Positions 59,613 through 64,000 of a stretch of DNA of 64,000 bases are shown in pieces (within the stretch, counting starts at the first letter, position 1; each line of letters opens with the position of its first letter). Made by a program: the position numbers and the translations under genes. Below the pieces are notes generated by a model. That model saw nothing but the letters and a program-made list of their open reading frames with translations, was not told the origin of the DNA and searched no databases. Source of the DNA: Rhinopithecus roxellana (taxonomy: Eukaryota; Chordata; Mammalia; Primates; Cercopithecidae); assembly GCF_007565055.1 (NCBI RefSeq), contig NC_044553.1, forward strand, positions 122,782,978-122,846,977, given 5' to 3'.

Positions 59613-59713
59613 GAGCTGTTGCAACTTTTGTCATTATTATAATAAACAGTGGTGCTGTGAACATTCTGGTACAGGTTTCTGGTAAGCCATGAACACATTT
59701 CTAAAGATATATA

Positions 59714-60039
59714 CAGTCATCCCTCAGTATCCTTAGGGAATTGGTTCCAGGACCCTCTAGACACTGAAATTCTCAGATGTTCAAGTTCCTTGTTGGTGTG
59801 CTATTTGCATATAACCTACTCACATTTTCCCATGTATTTTAAATCATCTCTAGATTACCTGTAACACCTAACACAATGCCTACATCATTTCATCCATGTG
59901 GATTTGACATATTATTTGGCACACAGCAAATTCAAGATTTGCTCTTTGGAACTTCGTATTTTTTTTTTTTCTGGATTATTTCTATCAGCAATTGGTTGAA
60001 TTCATAGATTCGGAACCCACAGATACAGAGGGTCAATTG
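59714..60039. mobile_element. MER2-type Tigger DNA transposon, nested in L1
   Basis: A 326-bp element with inverted ends: 'cagtcatccctcagtatcct' on the left and 'cagatacagagggtcaattg' on the right. TA target duplications lie at 59712-59713 and 60040-60041. The L1 reading continues across it. Confidence 0.8.
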
Positions 60040-63000
60040 TACCTAGGAGTGATGTTGCTGGGTCATAGGATTTACACATGTTCAGCATTGTAACAGTTGT
60101 CCAATTAGTTTTCCAGAGTGGATGTACCAGTTTGCTCTTCCTCTGTTGAGAGTTCCGGTTGCTCCATGTTTTTTGTCTCTTTGTTTTAGTTACTGTGTTG
60201 GAAGTGTAGGAGTATCCACACAGTGGTTTCAATTTTTATCTTCTGAGGACTAGTAAAATTGGGTACTTTTCATGTTATTGGCCATTTGCATATCCTCTTT
60301 TGTTGGGTGCCTTTTCAGGTTTGTTTGTTACCCATTTTTGAGATTGCCTTTTTGATTGACTTGTGGGAATTATTTATACATTCTAGAAATGGGACCTTTG
60401 TCAGATGTGTATTGCCAATATCTTTACCCACCCTACTGGTTGCCTTTTCACTCTCTGACTGATATACTTTAATGAACAGAAGATCATAACTAAAATAGTT
60501 CAATTTACCTTTTTTTCCCTTTACTTGAGAGCCTCTATTTCAGCTTAAGAAACCTTTGCCTACCCCAACATCCTGAAAATATTATCCTGCCTTTCCTACT
60601 TAAATCTATGATCTACCTAAAAGTGATTTTCATAAATGATGTGCTATGTAATGAGAGTCCATTTTCCTGTATATTCATCAGCCTGACATGGTACCATTTA
60701 TTGAAATCATCCTTTCTTTATTATGCTGCAGTGTAACCTTGAGATACAACAGGTGAGGTAACTGTGTAGGTGTGGGTCTAATTCTGAGTCTGCTCTGTTG
60801 CATCAACAATTTTGATGTTATTCTTCTTTATCATTCAGTTTAAGTCATTTTAAATACTTATTATAATTTTTCCTGAGTCATAAGTTACTTAGAAATATGT
60901 AGCTGAATCACCATGGGGATATTTCTAGGGTTTTTTTTCTAGCTTAATTCTTCTGTGGTCAAATAATGTACAATGAATGATTTCAGACATTTTAAATTTG
61001 TTGAGACTTGCTTCATGACCCAGCATATAATTAAGCTTAATAAATAGTCTATGTGCACTTGAAAAAAATTTGAATTCTGTCCTTCTTAGGTATAGTACTT
61101 TTTATATATGTTAATTATATCAAGTTTGTTAATTTTGTTCCTCAGATCTTTTCTATTCTTCACTAAGTTTTTGTCCACTTATTCTACCAGCTGTTGAACA
61201 GGGTATGTTAAGGTCTCCTCCTATGATTGTGTTTCTCTGTTTCTTCCTTAGTTATCTTTTGCTTTATATATTTCGAAGCTGTGTTAGTGGGTGCATAGAC
61301 ATTTAGAATTATTATACCATCCTGGTACATTACTACTTTAGTTTTGTTGTTAGATGCAGGCCTGATGGCAGTGAAGTCACAGGTTTTCATTTGTATGAAA
61401 ATGGCATTATTTTACCTTCATAATTAACAGCTAGTTGTAGGCTTTACAGACCATGTAAGTTCTCTATCACATATTCATTTTCTCTTTCTCTTTCCCTTCC
61501 CTCTATGCCTCTTATAGACCAAAGTTTACTGACTCCTGATCTATATTATTTTCTCCCTCTACTTTGGATTTAATCACTGTTCTTCTATAACTTTGTAACA
61601 TGGATGCTTAATTCGTTAATTTCTAGCTTTTCTTTTTTTCTCATGCAAGTATTTAAGGTTATTAATTTCTTTCTCCATACTATTTTAGCTATATCCCCAA
61701 AATTTTGGAATGTAATGTTCTTGTTATTACATAGTTACAAAATATTTTCTGATTTTCATTTTAGTTTATTATTTTACCCATGAATTATTGTAAGTGCTTC
61801 TTTGTTTGCAAGTATGTAGAAGCTATTAAATATTTTTAGTTATTTTTATTATTGATTTCTTAATTCCATTGTGGACAAAGAGCATTGTCTGTATGATTTG
61901 AAATCTGTTGAGAACTTTGCTTCATGATTCAGAATATGATCAGTTTTTTTAAATCATTCCATGTGTGCTTGAAAATAATGTTTAGTCTCTTGTGTTGGCA
62001 GCATTGTATTGCATTTGTCCATTTGGTCATTTATTATGTTTTTCACATCCGTACATTTATTGGTCTATTTTTTACTTTTTCTCTCAATTACTGATACAGA
62101 TGTGTTAAAATCTCTCATCACGATTGGGTACTTGTCTATATCTCCTTTTATTCCTATGGATTTTTAATCCTGTATAAATATAATGCCATGTTATTGAATG
62201 CAGCAATTAAACTGATTTCTTCCTCATGTCATGGAGCAGTTGAACAGTGTAGAGGGTGTTTATTTAATTCTACTATTGCTTTTTGCCTTTTGATTTATTT
62301 TATCTGCTATTGATTCAGCTATGTTAGCTTTCTGTAAGTTAAAACATTCCTGACGTACCATTTGCCACCTTTCATACCTTTACCTATAACACTTTTGTAT
62401 TCCTGTGTTTTAGATTTCTCTCTTGCAAGCTGCATGTAGTTAATTTATTCATCAAATCAGTTTCACAGCCTTTGTTTTTTAACAGGTACATTTATTTTTA
62501 ATGCAACTACCATTTTCCCCCATTCAATGTGGTGTTTATTCTCTCCTTACAAATCTTCTTTTAAATCAATTAAATATTGTTTAATCATGTCTTTTTAAAA
62601 ATTCTACAATTTTGAAGTTATACCCTCTCTTTCCATTATTGAGAGGTTACCCCTAAAACATGCATATGAATCACATCTCAAATCAATTAACATCTTAACC
62701 TACATTAAACCCAGGCAACACAGGGACCTTGGAGTAGTTTAGTTTTATTCATCCCTATTCTCTCCTGTTTTGTAAGTTATCATTTATTTTAATTCTATAC
62801 TTTTAATCTCATCAGACATTCATGTTTTATATAGTCAACATTCATTTCGATTTACCCATATGCTTACCTTTTTTGTTTCTCCTCGTTTCTTCTTGCATGT
62901 CAGATCTTCCTTCTGTTTGAAGTTCATCCTTTACAGTTTCTTTAGGTGAGTGCTAATTTTACTCTCTCAGTTTTTGTTAGTCTTAAAATGCCTTTGTTTT

Positions 63001-64000
63001 GCCCTCATTTTTTGAAAACATTTTTCATGGGTATAGTATTATAGATTACTAGTTATTTTCATTCAGCACATTGAAGATTTTTTTTGTGGGGGGCTTCTGC
63101 TTTCCATTGTTTCTTTTAAGAGGTAGGCTGTCAGTCTATCACTCCTTTGAAGATAATTTGTTTTTTTCCTTCTCTAGCTGCTTTAAGATCTTTTCTCTCT
63201 GTCTTTTATGTTGTGCAGTTTCACTAGGATATGTTAAGGAAGACATTAATTTTATCGTTCTTACTTAGAACGTCTTAGACTTTTTAAATCTGTGAGTTTA
63301 TTTTTACATACTTCTTTTGGAAGATCTTCAGTCAGTATTCAATCTTGCCTGATTCATTCCTTTCTGAATTTTGATTGGACAATGTTAGATCTTTTCAGTC
63401 TATTCTTATGTCTCATAAACTCTCTTGCATCTTTTCTCTTTCCCTTAGTTGCTTCTTACTTATCTTCAAGTGTATTAACTTTTTTCTTCAACAATGTCTA
63501 ACCTGATATTAAAGTGATTCTTACTTTTTTACTTTAATTTTTGTATCTTTCATTTTAAGTTCTGTATGTGTTTTCCAAATCTGCCTCTTATTCTTTGGTC
63601 CTATTTTGTTTAATTCTTTTGTGTATTTTAAACATTTTTAACATACTTGCTTACAGTTTCTAGCTAATCATTTTAACCTCAAGTTTATGGGAATCTATAA
63701 ACTGTTGATATTGTGTGTATGACCGTTACTCACAATGGCTTGTTTCCTGTTGTGTTTGTAATTTTGGATCGTGAGCAGGATGTTATCTGTGGGAATCTCA
63801 TGTGGCCTGTGTTGAGAGTGTACTTCTCTTAGAGAGATTGTTTTTGTTTTTGTTTGTTTGTTTGTTTGTACCAGTTTCCCAAGAGAAATTACCTTTGGTA
63901 CTTAGAACCAATTTTATGTTAATTTCTTGGCTTAGTGGTTCCAAGCCACAATCAATTTTAGCTCAAATCTTCATGAGAGTCAACATTTCCGGGAGAAGTT

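Larger units (their letters stand above)
58990..64000 (-). mobile_element. Old L1 (L1M/HAL1-like) block, antisense, interrupted twice
   Basis: AT-rich antisense L1 wording from about 59020 to the window end: 3' ORF2 ('gtgatgttgctgggtcatag'), further ORF2 ('cctttgtcagatgtgtattg'), the endonuclease region (minus-strand frame near 61390-61208, 'NVYAPTNTASKYIKQ') and ORF1-like text near 63070-63250. An endonuclease-region passage recurs at about 61860-62160, which suggests two overlapping or adjacent L1 copies. A MaLR LTR and a MER2-type element interrupt it. Confidence 0.65.

Overview
The window is primate nuclear DNA, about 64 kb of intron with two small coding exons. It has the usual primate mix of Alu, L1, MIR, MaLR/ERV LTRs and Tigger-type DNA transposons, with no operons or prokaryotic signals. 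The youngest Alu (24148-24452) carries base changes I associate with the cercopithecid AluYR lineage. The best guess is therefore an Old World monkey (macaque or baboon type) rather than human; this rests on one element.

The only protein-coding gene I can support is OTUD7A (Cezanne-2, an OTU-family deubiquitinase), transcribed on the + strand. Two internal exons are visible with canonical splice sites: 35169-35348 (180 bp, end of the UBA-like region plus linker) and 46628-46846 (219 bp, linker and start of the OTU catalytic domain). Both are phase 1 at each end and are separated by an 11,279-bp intron. Everything left of 35169 is upstream intron and everything right of 46846 is downstream intron. 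The catalytic Cys exon, the first exon and the 3' end lie outside.

Layout. 1-5.4 kb: 5'UTR of an antisense L1P entering from the left, an Alu, and Tigger-like fossils. 5.4-11.9 kb: a structurally complete, coding-dead antisense L1 with diverged target-site duplications. 12.5-14.7 kb: an old sense L1 interrupted by an Alu and an LTR. 16.7-19.7 kb: Tigger-family elements, one holding a 110-bp insert copied from 1.7 kb downstream, another ending in a 178-bp AT-rich palindrome. 20-24.5 kb: Alus, MIR and ancient repeats. 25.4-30.5 kb: MaLR internal sequence, three related antisense LTRs and further LTR-like repeats. 30.5-34.5 kb: old antisense L1, Alu, MIRs and an L1 3' end. 36.3-39.3 kb: an LTR-internal-LTR MaLR provirus (antisense) with a later solo LTR nested inside. 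40-41.9 kb: old antisense L1. 46.0-46.6 kb: about 600 bp of alternating TG/TA/CA sequence ending about 60 bp before the second exon. 47.4 kb: a perfect 61-bp tandem duplication. 49.7-57.4 kb: scattered Alus, a MaLR LTR and MIR. 59-64 kb: old antisense L1 sequence interrupted by a MaLR LTR and a MER2-type transposon.

I saw no tRNA, rRNA, CRISPR or CpG-island promoter. No new gene system is evident. The most unusual items are the two short-range duplicated inserts, the palindrome, the TG tract against the exon, and the 61-bp duplication.
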